Positions 27,937-38,217 of a stretch of DNA of 64,000 nucleotides are shown here, piece by piece. The position numbers and the translations under genes are program-made. The first letter of the stretch is position 1. Each line of letters begins with the position of its first letter. The DNA is from Thalassomonas sp. M1454 (GTDB lineage Bacteria > Pseudomonadota > Gammaproteobacteria > Enterobacterales > Alteromonadaceae): the NCBI RefSeq assembly GCF_007097525.1, contig NZ_VKDD01000005.1, positions 124,001 to 188,000 of the forward strand, given 5' to 3'. The notes beneath the pieces were generated by a model. It worked only from the letters and a program-made list of their open reading frames with translations. It had not been told where the DNA came from and ran no database searches.

Positions 27937-28105
27937 TTTACACCACATGATTTATCTGAATTTTAATGGCGCTATTATAACAACGAAGAAATCAATTTAA
28001 CCAGTAATTATAAAATTATAGCTCACATTATTTAGTCTAAGGAACTTGATTTTTTTGCCACTCGCCCCTATTACTGTTTCTATACAATAAATACTAAGAA
28101 AACTT

Positions 28106-29095
28106 ATGAATATTGATTCAAGTTTACCCACTAAAGAGCAACTACCAAGTAGCTTTGCCATTTATGCTGATAATTTATCAGCAATTAGTGTTACCGGCGA
28201 AGAAGCTGATAAATACCTGCAAGGGCAACTTACTTGTGATGTAAATCAATTAGCAGAAAAGCATTTATTAGTTGGCGGTCATTGTGACGCCAAAGGTAAG
28301 TTGTTTTCAGCATTTAGGTTAATTAATCATTTTGAGCAACGCTTGTTAATTCAAAATAAACTAGCATTGAACGAGTCATTAGCACAACTAAATAAGTTTG
28401 GCGTTTTTGCTAAAGTTGATATTAATGAAGCGACTGACTTAGATTTTTTAGCTTTAGTCGGTGATGAGGCGAAAGCATTTATTAATGATAATTTTCATAG
28501 TGTCCCAGACTCATTCAATCCGGTAGTTAATGATAACGGCGTAAGCATTGTTTATATTTGTGGTGCAACAAACCGTTATTTAATTATTGCTAAGCAAGAC
28601 AAAGTAAAAGCGTTAGCGAGTGCAACTAATCTGCCTGTTTTTGGCCAAAAAGTTTGGAGCTTATTAGAGATAACTTCAGGTTTTGTTGATATGAATGCAG
28701 CAAGTGTGAACGAGTACGTGCCACAAATGCTTAACCTGCAGTTAGTTAACGGCATCAGTTTTACTAAGGGCTGCTACCTTGGACAAGAAACCGTTGCACG
28801 TATGAAGTACTTAGGTCGCAATAAAAAGGCTTTATACGCTCTGCAAACCACAGGTGATACTAAGTGGCAACTTGACGTTGAAATTAATGAACAATCGGCT
28901 TTAGAAAAGCAACTTGGCGATAATTGGCGTAATGCGGGTAATATAATTTCTCATTATCAAGCCGATGACGGTACAATCTATGTGCAAGCTGTACTTGCCA
29001 ACGATACAGAAGAGAATGCGGTATTGCGTTTGAAACATCAAAACGGAATTAAGTTTTCATTGATGCCACTACCTTATTCTTTACAAGAGTCATAA
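28106..29095 (+). CDS. ygfZ: Folate-binding protein YgfZ
   Basis: YgfZ is a folate-dependent protein of the GcvT-like fold that supports some iron-sulfur enzymes such as MiaB. It has 329 residues. The signature KGCYLGQETVARMKYLG near residue 221 contains the conserved cysteine. The N-terminal SVTGEEADKYLQGQLTCDV block is typical. The gene is divergent from sdhE/ygfX. Confidence 0.95.
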   Translation: MNIDSSLPTKEQLPSSFAIYADNLSAISVTGEEADKYLQGQLTCDVNQLAEKHLLVGGHCDAKGKLFSAFRLINHFEQRLLIQNKLALNESLAQLNKFGVFAKVDINEATDLDFLALVGDEAKAFINDNFHSVPDSFNPVVNDNGVSIVYICGATNRYLIIAKQDKVKALASATNLPVFGQKVWSLLEITSGFVDMNAASVNEYVPQMLNLQLVNGISFTKGCYLGQETVARMKYLGRNKKALYALQTTGDTKWQLDVEINEQSALEKQLGDNWRNAGNIISHYQADDGTIYVQAVLANDTEENAVLRLKHQNGIKFSLMPLPYSLQES

Positions 29096-29161
29096 GACTC
29101 TTTTTAAAATTAAATTTACAAATTTCTATATTATTAATACTTACATAAACCAGGATTTAAA

Positions 29162-29650
29162 ATGAAAATTGAAAACAACAAAGTTGTTAAAATGCACTAC
29201 GCAGTGATGGACAGCGAAGAAACTCTTATCGACAGTTCATACGATCATCAGCCGCTTGAATTTATTCAAGGTGTAGGCTTTTTAATTCCTGGTCTAGAAA
29301 AAGCTATGCTTGGTAAAGTTGTTGGCGATAAATTCGTTGCTGACGTACCAGCTGTAGAAGGTTACGGCGAACGTGAAGAAGGTTTTGTACAAACAGTTCC
29401 TCAAGAAATGTTTGCAGGTATCGAAGACTTAGATGTTGGCATGCAACTGCGCGCAACAACAGACGAAGGCGAGCAAACAGTGATTGTTATTGGTATGGAA
29501 GATGACATGATCACCGTTGACGGTAACCACCCTCTTGCCGGTATCGACTTAAAATTTGAAGTAGAAGTGTTAGAAATACGCGACGCTACTGAAGAAGAAA
29601 TTGCTCACGGTCACCCACACGGCGAAGGTGGCTGTGGACATAACCACTAA
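29162..29650 (+). CDS. slyD: FKBP-type peptidyl-prolyl isomerase SlyD-like
   Basis: This is a cytoplasmic prolyl isomerase and chaperone of 162 residues. The N-terminal FKBP half (LEFIQGVGFLIPGLEKAMLGK) and inserted IF domain (about 70-120) match SlyD. The tail is short but metal-binding in character, ending in HGHPHGEGGCGHNH, and may bind nickel or other metals. AGGA lies 8 bases upstream of the ATG. It could equally be named FkpB-like, but the His-rich tail favours SlyD. It has its own terminator. Confidence 0.9.
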   Translation: MKIENNKVVKMHYAVMDSEETLIDSSYDHQPLEFIQGVGFLIPGLEKAMLGKVVGDKFVADVPAVEGYGEREEGFVQTVPQEMFAGIEDLDVGMQLRATTDEGEQTVIVIGMEDDMITVDGNHPLAGIDLKFEVEVLEIRDATEEEIAHGHPHGEGGCGHNH

Positions 29651-29673
29651 GCTTTAACGATATAAAAATTTCA

Positions 29674-29711
29674 AAGGTACATTGCAAGTTCAGTTATGTG
29701 CCTTCTTTTTA
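29674..29711 (+). terminator. Terminator after slyD
   Basis: AAGGTACAT (29674-29682) pairs with ATGTGCCTT (29696-29704), with one G-U, followed by CTTTTTAT. Confidence 0.75.
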
Positions 29712-30003
29712 TCTTCCCCAATTTAGATCCCCCCTTTATTTACAGCGAATCAGATAAAAACATTACGTTTTAACAGCCTTAAAAGGTTTGTATTTGTATG
29801 ATTTATTAAAATAATTTACTTCACTATATTTCACCGATATTACTCAACAAAATAACGGCTACTTTTAAAAATACCTCCCACAAGCTCTTGACTGGTTAGT
29901 CAAAAAAGATACAACTATCTTTTTAATCTACATAACTATAGAAATTCTAAGCTTAGCGAAAATAACCATCAACAGCACGCTCTGCCCTAGAAAGTAAAAA
30001 CAA
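29712..30003. other. Non-coding gap between slyD and the large lipoprotein gene
   Basis: This gap of about 290 bp between convergent genes has no coding sign. It contains two short perfect hairpins, TTGACT/AGTCAA near 29888-29903 and AAAGATA/TATCTTT near 29905-29923. Their role is unclear. Confidence 0.5.
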
Positions 30004-30034
30004 AAAAATGCCGCTATTAATTAGCGGCATTTTT
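30004..30034 (-). terminator. Terminator of the large lipoprotein gene
   Basis: Arms AAAAATGCCGCTA / TTAGCGGCATTTTT form a strong symmetrical hairpin with U-runs on both sides. It lies 40 bp after the leftward lipoprotein stop. Confidence 0.85.
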
Positions 30035-30074
30035 AACACAATGTTTAAAACATTAATCTACAACTGCAAGATTA

Positions 30075-31870
30075 TTAGTCTTTTTGAACTGTTGCTTCAG
30101 CAGAGCTTGAGTAAGTGGTACTCAAATCATCACCTTCAACATACATTTCAAAGTCTTCAGATAGAATCGTCGCATCATTTGCATCAGCAATCATGATGTC
30201 ATCAGCTAGTAATTCTTTTGCTGACTCTTTCGAAGAGCTACCAATACGGATTTGATACGTTTCTGTTGCTGTACCTGTATTAATTGCAACATACGGACCG
30301 AAGAACGTTGTACCACCATCAATTGAAACTGAGTAACCCGTTGCAGTCCATTTAAGTACTACATTAATATCAGTATCATCTGCAAACGTTAAGCCTTCGA
30401 TAATTTGTTGAGATTTTGCTGCATCACGATATTTAACAGTACCATCATTAGTTAAAATAATTTCACCCGTTAGGTTACTTGAAGAGGCAGAGCCACCGTA
30501 AACACTAATATAAGCGGTATTATCTTCGCTAACATCTGGTGTAGCAGTGAAGCCATCAATTGCTTGTAATTTAAGGGTTGCAGAAATAGAACCTTCAGCA
30601 AGTGCAGCCGTCGTTAAACGTAACTCAGCATCAGCCGTTGTGGTTGTATCAGCCATTCTTGCAACAAGGTTTATCGAGCTATCAATGCTTCTTACTGTTG
30701 CTTCAGCAGAACTTGAATACGTTGTGCTTAGGTCTTCACCGTCAGCATAAAGTTCGAAGTCCTCATTTAGAATTTCCGTATCATTGGCATCAGCAATCAC
30801 GATGTCATCAGCAAGTAATTCTTTAGCTGACTCTTTCGAAGAGCTACCAATACGGATTTGATACGTTTCTGTTGCTGCACCTGTATTAATTGCAACATAC
30901 GGACCGAAGAACGTTGTACCGCCATCAATTGAAACTGAGTAACCCGTTGCTGTCCATTTAAGCACTACATCAATATCAGTATCATCACTATACGTTAAGC
31001 CAACAATTGTTTGTTGAGATTTTGCTGCATCACGGTATTTAACAGCGCCATTACTAAAGACAATTTCACCTGTTAGGTTACTTGAAGAAGCAGAGCCACC
31101 GTAAACACTAATATAAGCGGTATTATCTTCGCTAACATCTGGTGTAGCAGTGAAGCCAGCAATTGCTTGTAACTTAATGGTTGTAGAAATAGAACCTTCA
31201 GCAAGTGCAGCTGTCGTTAAACGTAACTCAGCATCAGCAGTTGTGGTTGTATCAGCCATTCTTGCAACATGGTTAATACTAGTTCCAGCTAGGGTTCTAA
31301 CTGTTGCCTCAGCAGAGCTACCGTAAGTAGTACTTAGATCTTCACCGTCAGCATAAAACTCAAAGTCTTCATTCAGAATTTCCGTATCATTTGCATCAGC
31401 AATAACGATGTCATCAGCAAGTAATTCTTTAGCTGACTCTTTCGAAGAGCTACCAATACGGATTTGATACGTTTCTGTTGCAGTACCTGTATTAATTGCA
31501 ACATACGGACCGAAGAAGGTTGTACCGCCATCAATTGAAACTGAGTAACCCGTTGCAGTCCATTTAAGCACTACATCAATATCAGTATCATCACTATAGG
31601 TTAAGTCAACAATTGTTTGTTGAGATTTTGCTGCATCGCGGTATTTAACAGCGCCATTACTAAAGACAATTTCACCTGTTAAGTTGCTTGAAGAAGCAGA
31701 GCCGCCGTAAACACTAATATAAGCGGTATTATCTTCGCTAACATCTGGTGTAGCAGTGAAGCCCGAAATGGCTTGTAACTTAATGGTTGTAGAAATAGAA
31801 CCTTCAGCAAGAGGATCCGTTGTTAAACGTAACTCAGCATCAGCCGTTGTGGTTGTATCTGCCATTCTTG
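30075..31870 (-). repeat. Three tandem ~603-606 bp coding repeats
   Basis: The string CTTGCAAC beginning each unit recurs at 30658, 31261 and 31867, giving steps of 603 and 606 bp (201 and 202 codons). Long blocks are nearly identical between units at DNA level, which points to recent duplication or ongoing gene conversion. Confidence 0.92.
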
Positions 31871-34265
31871 CAACATTGTTATCACCTGTCGCTACAACTA
31901 CGGTGCCTGAAATTGTTATAACCAACTCAGCAGTCGTTCCATCAACAGAATCAATTGTAAAAGTATCTGTCTCACGCTCACCAACAATAAGTGCAGCAAT
32001 AGTTTCGTTGGTAGTATCAAGAGTGTAAGTCCATGAACCATCTTCTAAAATTTCTAGCGTGCCGTATGTACCAGTTTGTGTTGACGGAGAAGCAAAAGCT
32101 TCGCCATTATCTGGATCAAGTACACTTACAGCACCTGTTGAGGTAGCTTCATTACTAGCTATAGCACCTGTTAAACCAAAGAATACAGCTGGCGTATTTT
32201 CTACTGTACCGTCACCAGAATCAAATACAGTAACTTCTGAGTAGATAGCTAAGCTATACAAGCTGTCAGTACCATCTAAAGTATCACTTACCTTATAACC
32301 TTCAAAGTCATCTGAAAATACACTTGTAGTACCTGCGGTATCAGAAAATACCTCAATGTTGTCTACATAGAAAGAACCAAAAGGAATCGTTCTATCATTA
32401 TCACCAAATCTAAATTGGATAGATTTCACACCATCAGCGAACCACTGGTCTAAATTTGTAAAATCCGAGTCAACAACTGCTGCAGTAGAGAAAGCACCGC
32501 CACCAATCACTTGACCATCAATAGTTACAGTGATTTGTTCAGCTGCATCTAAATTCCATGTAATATCTACTTCGTGAAACTGATCTTCAACAAATGGTGC
32601 AGTGATGATATCACCAGGATAGGCGTCACTGTCAGTATTTCGAACAAAGAAACGAGGGGCTACCGGAGCATCATCAATAGTCTGGTTACCTTGAATACGC
32701 AGGTCTATTAACGATTCACTTGAACTACCAGATGAACCATAAAGCGTAATATAAGCATCTTTCACATTTCCATCACTACCAAGAGCAACCTCTTTAGTGA
32801 AAGTTGCAGTCAGTTTACCTTTACGAAGGTTATCAACCCTAAATCTAATTTCACCCGTATCGCCACCTGTATCCGATATTTTTGCAACCTGAGTAAGCGC
32901 AGCTACACGAATCTGAATTTGAGCAGAGGTGCCATCTATAGAAGCGATAGAGACATAATCATTTACAGAATCTCCTAATGCAAGGCTAGCCACAGTATCG
33001 TTTTCAGTGTTAACTTTATATGACCAAACACCATTGGCAGTGATACTAAATGTACCATAATCAAGTGCTACATTAGTTTGAGCAGCAATGGCATCTTCTT
33101 CAAAGTTTGGATCTATAACCGTAACTGAACCAGTTAACGGGTCAATTGCAGTATTTCGAACTGTACCTGATAGATCACCCTCAATGATTGCTGCAACCGG
33201 GTTATTGTTGTAACCCACAGCAGCGCCTATCGCGTCAAGTAAGAGCTCATCAACAGAGCCAGCAACTTCTGATGTAGTTTGCAGATTAATTTGTGCTGTT
33301 TCAAATGTAGTTAAAGACTCTTCAGAAAAAGAACCATCTGCAATGTCAGTAGCCAGAGCTTCCATAACCGCAGATATGTCCATATCTTCGTTGTCAGCAT
33401 CAAGTTGAGATAAAAGTGCTAACACAGAGCCGTATCTATCGTTCTCTTCCGCGCCATCGGCACCAAGGTCAACATTACCTACTGCAGTAGGAAGTACTTC
33501 TGTTATATCAAAACGAATGCCAAAGCGACGGTTCATGATTGCAGCTTCATCGGCGAACTGGTTTAAATCACTAGCAGCGTTTTGAACAGCCATTTCGGTT
33601 AAAGGAGAAACAACATAGGTCGGTGGTGGTAGTAGTATTTCTTTACCATCATCATCTGTCTCAACAATATTTTCAACTACACTGACAACAGATCTTAGTT
33701 GCGGTGCATCTAAGGTTAAACCTGTCGACTCATCCGTATAAGTACCGCCTGTACATGTAATTAAACCAACGCCTTCGAAGTGTACATTGTTAAATGTAAC
33801 ACCACCTGAACCGTCAGAAGTTGCAGTGCCTTGCGCAGGAAGAACCGCAGCACCACTTTCATCAACGGCAAATATGTCACAACTTGCACCATCAACAGGA
33901 CCTTTGATAATGCTAGCAGTAACATTCAAGGTTGGGTTGATAGCAGGTGTGGATGCACCAACACCTTCTGTAAAGCCTGCATCATCGGTATATCTAGCAG
34001 AAACAGTAATTACTGAGCCTTCATCAGCTTCGGTAATTGTGTAAGATGTGCCGGTAGTACCGGTTGACCAAACGTAGGTAATAGTATCGGCTTGAATTCC
34101 GTCTGCATCACTAGCTACTGCAGAAAGTGTAGCGCCAGCGAAAAAGTCGCTTCCAATTATTTCGATGTTACCACGTGTATTGCCATCCAGTGCAGCATTA
34201 TCATCACCACCACAACCTACTAAGGTTGTCGCGATGATAACGGATATAAGTGATTTCTTAATCAT
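30075..34265 (-). CDS. Large repeat-containing surface lipoprotein with VCBS-like domains
   Basis: This is a predicted lipoprotein of 1396 residues from the preferred ATG at 34265, which gives MIKKSLISVIIATTLVGC with a lipobox at Cys18; the frame continues 11 codons upstream. After a beta-rich N-terminal part (with PAINPTLNVTAS and a helical stretch near 230-330) come a VCBS-type domain near 355-460 and a jelly-roll-like domain near 470-660. A second VCBS-type domain follows at 690-790. Then come three near-identical repeats of about 201 residues (starts near 798, 1000 and 1200), each opening with VARMADTTTTADAELRL and containing YISVYGGSASSSNLTGEI and WTATGYSVSIDGGTTF. These resemble LamG/concanavalin-type carbohydrate-binding folds. 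It lies 35-70 bp after a TonB receptor gene, so a role in surface polysaccharide binding is likely but inferred. Confidence 0.8.
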   Translation of the reverse strand: MIKKSLISVIIATTLVGCGGDDNAALDGNTRGNIEIIGSDFFAGATLSAVASDADGIQADTITYVWSTGTTGTSYTITEADEGSVITVSARYTDDAGFTEGVGASTPAINPTLNVTASIIKGPVDGASCDIFAVDESGAAVLPAQGTATSDGSGGVTFNNVHFEGVGLITCTGGTYTDESTGLTLDAPQLRSVVSVVENIVETDDDGKEILLPPPTYVVSPLTEMAVQNAASDLNQFADEAAIMNRRFGIRFDITEVLPTAVGNVDLGADGAEENDRYGSVLALLSQLDADNEDMDISAVMEALATDIADGSFSEESLTTFETAQINLQTTSEVAGSVDELLLDAIGAAVGYNNNPVAAIIEGDLSGTVRNTAIDPLTGSVTVIDPNFEEDAIAAQTNVALDYGTFSITANGVWSYKVNTENDTVASLALGDSVNDYVSIASIDGTSAQIQIRVAALTQVAKISDTGGDTGEIRFRVDNLRKGKLTATFTKEVALGSDGNVKDAYITLYGSSGSSSESLIDLRIQGNQTIDDAPVAPRFFVRNTDSDAYPGDIITAPFVEDQFHEVDITWNLDAAEQITVTIDGQVIGGGAFSTAAVVDSDFTNLDQWFADGVKSIQFRFGDNDRTIPFGSFYVDNIEVFSDTAGTTSVFSDDFEGYKVSDTLDGTDSLYSLAIYSEVTVFDSGDGTVENTPAVFFGLTGAIASNEATSTGAVSVLDPDNGEAFASPSTQTGTYGTLEILEDGSWTYTLDTTNETIAALIVGERETDTFTIDSVDGTTAELVITISGTVVVATGDNNVARMADTTTTADAELRLTTDPLAEGSISTTIKLQAISGFTATPDVSEDNTAYISVYGGSASSSNLTGEIVFSNGAVKYRDAAKSQQTIVDLTYSDDTDIDVVLKWTATGYSVSIDGGTTFFGPYVAINTGTATETYQIRIGSSSKESAKELLADDIVIADANDTEILNEDFEFYADGEDLSTTYGSSAEATVRTLAGTSINHVARMADTTTTADAELRLTTAALAEGSISTTIKLQAIAGFTATPDVSEDNTAYISVYGGSASSSNLTGEIVFSNGAVKYRDAAKSQQTIVGLTYSDDTDIDVVLKWTATGYSVSIDGGTTFFGPYVAINTGAATETYQIRIGSSSKESAKELLADDIVIADANDTEILNEDFELYADGEDLSTTYSSSAEATVRSIDSSINLVARMADTTTTADAELRLTTAALAEGSISATLKLQAIDGFTATPDVSEDNTAYISVYGGSASSSNLTGEIILTNDGTVKYRDAAKSQQIIEGLTFADDTDINVVLKWTATGYSVSIDGGTTFFGPYVAINTGTATETYQIRIGSSSKESAKELLADDIMIADANDATILSEDFEMYVEGDDLSTTYSSSAEATVQKD

Positions 34266-34331
34266 GTTTTCTACTCCAAAAAATCTTATTATTTTCAAAT
34301 TTAGCTTGTTATAACTAAGTACTTTGTTTGT

Positions 34332-37300
34332 CTAGTACTTAACGCTTATACCCGCGAATAGGCGAGGGCCATAGTCACTTACTTGACCTAAGTTACCTTC
34401 AGTATAGAAGTCATCAGAACGATGTTCGCTAAACAAGTTAATTGCTGAAAATTTAACTCGAACGTGTTTATCGATTTTGTAAGATGCACGAGCTTCCCAA
34501 ACACCAGCCTCATCAACATAACGCAGTCTTGTGCCGTTAGAAGTGTAAGGTTGGAAGTATTCGCTACGATACTTGTAGATAAGCGCGGTATCAAAATCGC
34601 CAATTTGGTAGTAAACCTGTCCATTAAATACATGCTCAGAAAATCCAGGTACGGAGCCAGGAGGAACAATACCTTTGGTAAGCTGAGTGGTTACACCATC
34701 TAAATCAGTAGTAAAAGTATCACCGTAGTTACTATCTTCAAATTCAAAGTTTGTATCTGCATAGTTATAACCAAGCTTCACACCAACGCCAGAATCCCAA
34801 CGATAAGAAAATGACGCTTCTAACCCTATCAAGTCACTTTCTTCGTCACTAGTTACTGAATTAGTAATAGGTAAAGCTACTTCCACACCGTCAACAATAA
34901 AATTCTCTAACTCGGTTTGCTGTTGGAAACCGCCATTGAATTGCTTGTAATAAACACCTACCGCTACAATAGAGTCATCGCTCGGGTACCATTCAACAGC
35001 AGCATCATAGTTCCATGACATTAGTGGCTGAAGGTCTGGATTACCAGAGCCATTAACACCCACTAACAAGTCTTCAACTGATTCAGGAGTATCTGATTCA
35101 TCGGTTACGAATGTGCGGCTATACCCCATATCAGATGGATCTGCACGTGACATACCTCGGTAAATACCGGCTCTTAGGATAATATCTTCATCATAATCAA
35201 CTACTAAATTAAAACTTGGTAATACTTCTGTGTAATCACCGCCACTTTTAATTTTTTCTATAGTACCGTTTGTTACTAGACTGACCTCTCCTGTCACTGG
35301 ATCAGTGACAACGTCAAAACCTTCTCTAAAACCAATAGAAGTAACCTCAGTATCAACTACTCGAACACCAAAATTACCACGAATAAATTTACCAAACATT
35401 TCAGTGTCGTAGCTAAGCATTGCGTAAGCAGCCGTTGTTTCTTCTGTTACGTCAATAGTACCCGTACTCTCGTATACAACCTCTGGGTATGCGAATTGTC
35501 CGCCTGCAGATGCTGCTACTGATTGAGAGAAACATTTGTTATCGTAAGTTGCCCACGAAGAGCCTGTACCGCTTTCTACAACATTACCTGAAGTGTCAAC
35601 ATGGGTAATAATATCACCGTCAGATACAGTAGATAAAAAATCAGACTCAGGGAAGTCTATTTGACAACCTTCAAGTACGTCGAGGGCTGATGTTACAGTT
35701 TCATCTAATTCATATGTGTCTCTTGAGCCATTACCATTAGTTCCACCAAATTGAACAAACGTTAGTTCTGAAACTCGAACGCCACCTTGAACGCTACTAA
35801 AAATATCATGGTCTAGATTATATTCAATATCAATACGAGCACCAATAACTTCGTTATCGCGTACATTTTCTCTATCTATGCGAGTACGAAGATCACTAGT
35901 AAAGTTAGAAATATCAGTCACATCAAAATCCGTAACTGTGAATTCTGGAATAGTTGAACCTAAATCCCAAGAAAAGAATGGGCGAGAGCTAGTTCTTCCT
36001 CGGTTTGTTATTTGTAGTTCTTCACGGCTTGTTTCAGAATAGCCAAGGTCGACGCTAATTTTTAGGTCATCAGAGAAAAAATGTTCAACGTTCAATCCGT
36101 ATCCACGATAGTTTTCTTCACGTGAAAACTGCTCGCCCGCGGATTCGATACGTTCTTCACCTTCCCAATGAAGAATAGCGCCAACATCGTTTGTGATCAG
36201 ATTTTGGCCTGTTACACCCGGTGTAACACGCTTTTGCAAGAAGATTAAATCATGACGAGCTTCAGCTTGAGTACGATCTGAAACTTGCACGTCTAAATTT
36301 ATATCCCACGCATCTGAGGGTTGGTATTGTAAAGCAAAGAACAAAGCGTCTCTTTCATCAGACGTCTCGTTTTGACGGAAGCTTCTACTTGAACCAGTCC
36401 ATGCGTATGGTGTACCGTCATCTACTGCAAGACCTGTATCTGGATCAATATCAGTATTATAACCTTCGTTACGCGAACCATCGACGCCATCTTCACAATC
36501 GCCCGCTGAGCTACGGAAAAAACCGGTATTGGTATTGGTTGGATCATTCAAACATGCCCACAAAGATGAGCCTGTTGGGCTTGAGCTTCTATATTCAGCT
36601 TCTGGCTGGCTAATATCTTGACGTTGAAAACCTACACTCATACCAAGCGCTTGACCGTTATCAAATTCAAATTGGTCAACATAACTTAGTGTTCCACGGT
36701 AGCCCAAATCATCTTGAAGTGAATTGTCAACGTTTGCTTGGTCAGGATTGTAGTTAGCTTTTACTTCAGCCTGAAAACGTTGCTTACCAAACTCTAAAGG
36801 CTTAAGTGTCTCTAGGGAAATAACACCGGCAACCCCACCTTCAATCATGGAAGCATCTTGTGTTTTATAAATAGCTACTTTCTGCATCAGCTCTGATGGG
36901 AACTGAGAAAAGTTAACTGAACGGTCACCACTACCATTGGTCGCTTCTCGGCCATTAATATGTGTCGCACTTAAGAATGGGCCTAAACCACGAATACTGA
37001 TTTCAGTAGCACCACCATTTTCACGGTGAGATGATGCTCCAGTTAACGACTCTAGCGCCTCACCAATTGAAAGCGCAGGTAAATCACCAATATCTGAAGC
37101 AGATAAACCGTCAACAACAGTGGTAGCTTCACGCTTTATTGCAATTTGGTCTTGAATTGTTTTACGTGTACCAACAATTTCTACAACTTCTATATCATTA
37201 TCGACTGTATCTGGATTTTCAGTTTGGGCTTCTTGCGCTGATGCCGAAAATGCAAAAGAGCTAGCTGCCGAAGTAATTACGGCAGCTTTTATCCATTTTG

Positions 37301-37370
37301 CTGTAGGTGAAAGCCTAAACTTCCCTGCCTTGTGGGTGGATTTCTTGTTTTTTCCTAATATTAAGGACAT
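34332..37370 (-). CDS. TonB-dependent receptor
   Basis: This is an outer-membrane receptor of 1012 residues that takes up a ligand with energy from TonB. I start it at the ATG at 37370 because GGGAGAA lies about 8 bases upstream; the open frame extends 9 codons further. A long, basic N-terminus precedes the signal segment (AAVITSAASSFAFSASA|QEA). The TonB box region is EVVEIVGTRK near residue 60. The plug domain runs to about 210 (DLPALSIGEALESLTG, SIRGLGPFLSATHINGRE) and a 22-strand barrel follows, ending in ...RLFAGISVKY with the C-terminal aromatic. It fits the TonB-Xanthomonas/Caulobacter subgroup often tied to oligosaccharide uptake. The next gene is the large lipoprotein. Substrate unknown; alginate products are a guess from the neighbouring lyase remnants. 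Confidence 0.93.
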   Translation of the reverse strand: MSLILGKNKKSTHKAGKFRLSPTAKWIKAAVITSAASSFAFSASAQEAQTENPDTVDNDIEVVEIVGTRKTIQDQIAIKREATTVVDGLSASDIGDLPALSIGEALESLTGASSHRENGGATEISIRGLGPFLSATHINGREATNGSGDRSVNFSQFPSELMQKVAIYKTQDASMIEGGVAGVISLETLKPLEFGKQRFQAEVKANYNPDQANVDNSLQDDLGYRGTLSYVDQFEFDNGQALGMSVGFQRQDISQPEAEYRSSSPTGSSLWACLNDPTNTNTGFFRSSAGDCEDGVDGSRNEGYNTDIDPDTGLAVDDGTPYAWTGSSRSFRQNETSDERDALFFALQYQPSDAWDINLDVQVSDRTQAEARHDLIFLQKRVTPGVTGQNLITNDVGAILHWEGEERIESAGEQFSREENYRGYGLNVEHFFSDDLKISVDLGYSETSREELQITNRGRTSSRPFFSWDLGSTIPEFTVTDFDVTDISNFTSDLRTRIDRENVRDNEVIGARIDIEYNLDHDIFSSVQGGVRVSELTFVQFGGTNGNGSRDTYELDETVTSALDVLEGCQIDFPESDFLSTVSDGDIITHVDTSGNVVESGTGSSWATYDNKCFSQSVAASAGGQFAYPEVVYESTGTIDVTEETTAAYAMLSYDTEMFGKFIRGNFGVRVVDTEVTSIGFREGFDVVTDPVTGEVSLVTNGTIEKIKSGGDYTEVLPSFNLVVDYDEDIILRAGIYRGMSRADPSDMGYSRTFVTDESDTPESVEDLLVGVNGSGNPDLQPLMSWNYDAAVEWYPSDDSIVAVGVYYKQFNGGFQQQTELENFIVDGVEVALPITNSVTSDEESDLIGLEASFSYRWDSGVGVKLGYNYADTNFEFEDSNYGDTFTTDLDGVTTQLTKGIVPPGSVPGFSEHVFNGQVYYQIGDFDTALIYKYRSEYFQPYTSNGTRLRYVDEAGVWEARASYKIDKHVRVKFSAINLFSEHRSDDFYTEGNLGQVSDYGPRLFAGISVKY

Positions 37371-37538
37371 TTCTAGTTCTCCCTTTATTTTTATCATTGC
37401 AAGCCGGTAACTTACATTTATTATCAGTTATATTTACATTTATTATTATTAATTATATTAGAGCAACATCAATTTTAACTAACCGTTAACTTAGCCAACC
37501 CAAACCAAAGTGTCAACCAATTTATTGAAAGAGTGGTT
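37371..37538. other. Upstream region of the TonB receptor
   Basis: AT-rich DNA that should carry the receptor promoter. No coding sign and no convincing operator were found. Confidence 0.4.
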
Positions 37539-37619
37539 ACCAAGCAGTATAACCAGTAATGATAGCTACGAGTTAAAAGATAAAAATGAAACATTGATGG
37601 GTTAACTGCGCTACAACTT

Positions 37620-37880
37620 CTATCCTTTATGCTTGTTATGGATATTAGAGAAAGTGGCTTGCACATAATCCCTATCAGCACCTTCATTGTGTTGGTTATA
37701 AACACCAGCTTTAAAGTACATATACTGGTTACCAGCACGGTAATCACTATCTTTAATATCGGAGTGTTTAGTAATATTAAGCTTACCTTCGCTGATTATA
37801 GTGACGCACTGCACTTCGTCTTCTACGGTTATTGTATATGAGAATTTTTCGTTCAAGGCGGTGCCGCTATAACCAATTTA
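37620..37880 (-). pseudogene. Alginate lyase (PL7) C-terminal remnant, copy 1
   Basis: The open stretch reads ...GTALNEKFSYTITVEDE, then GKLNITKHSDIKDSDYRAG and the PL7 hallmark MYFKAGVYNQHNEGADRDYVQATF before a stop at 37620. The YFKAGVYNQ strand is the conserved C-terminal active-site strand of PL7 alginate lyases. A stop codon upstream (near 37880) and the repeat boundary remove the rest, including the R.E.R and Q.H motifs. So it is a fragment, not a working enzyme. Confidence 0.75.
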
Positions 37881-37965
37881 TAAGGAAGAACTTAGCGATA
37901 GGTATAACCAGGAATTGCGGATATGAGTAAAAAGATACAAATGAAACATTGATTGGTTAACTGCG

Positions 37966-38217
37966 CTAAAACTTATATCCTTTATACATGTGTTGGATAT
38001 GATAGAAAGTGGTTTGCATATTATCAGCATCAGCGACGTCATTGTTTAGGTTATAAACACCCGTTATAAAGTAAATATAGTGGTTACCAGCTCGGTAACC
38101 ACTATATTTCATATCGTAATGCTTAGTAATATCAAGCTTACCTTTCCTGATTATAGTGACGAATAACACATCGTCTTCTGCGGATATTTTATAAGAGAGT
38201 TTTTCGCTTAGGCGACA
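37966..38217 (-). pseudogene. Alginate lyase (PL7) C-terminal remnant, copy 2
   Basis: This is a more diverged copy in the second repeat unit. Its frame reads EKLSYKISAEDDVLFVTII, then GKLDITKHYDMKYSGYRAG and YIYFITGVYNLNNDVADADNMQTTF. The hallmark strand is altered (YFITGVYNL instead of YFKAGVYNQ), losing the conserved Lys. It lacks any N-terminal catalytic part. Confidence 0.7.

Noticed and set aside
31756-32244. Rightward frames in the large lipoprotein repeats
   Set aside because: They recur only because the repeats recur, and the minus-strand frame is continuous over more than 4 kb with a lipobox.
37475-37747. Leftward frame in the repeat region as a separate gene
   Set aside because: It reads across the PL7-like remnant in the wrong frame and has no ribosome site or family resemblance.
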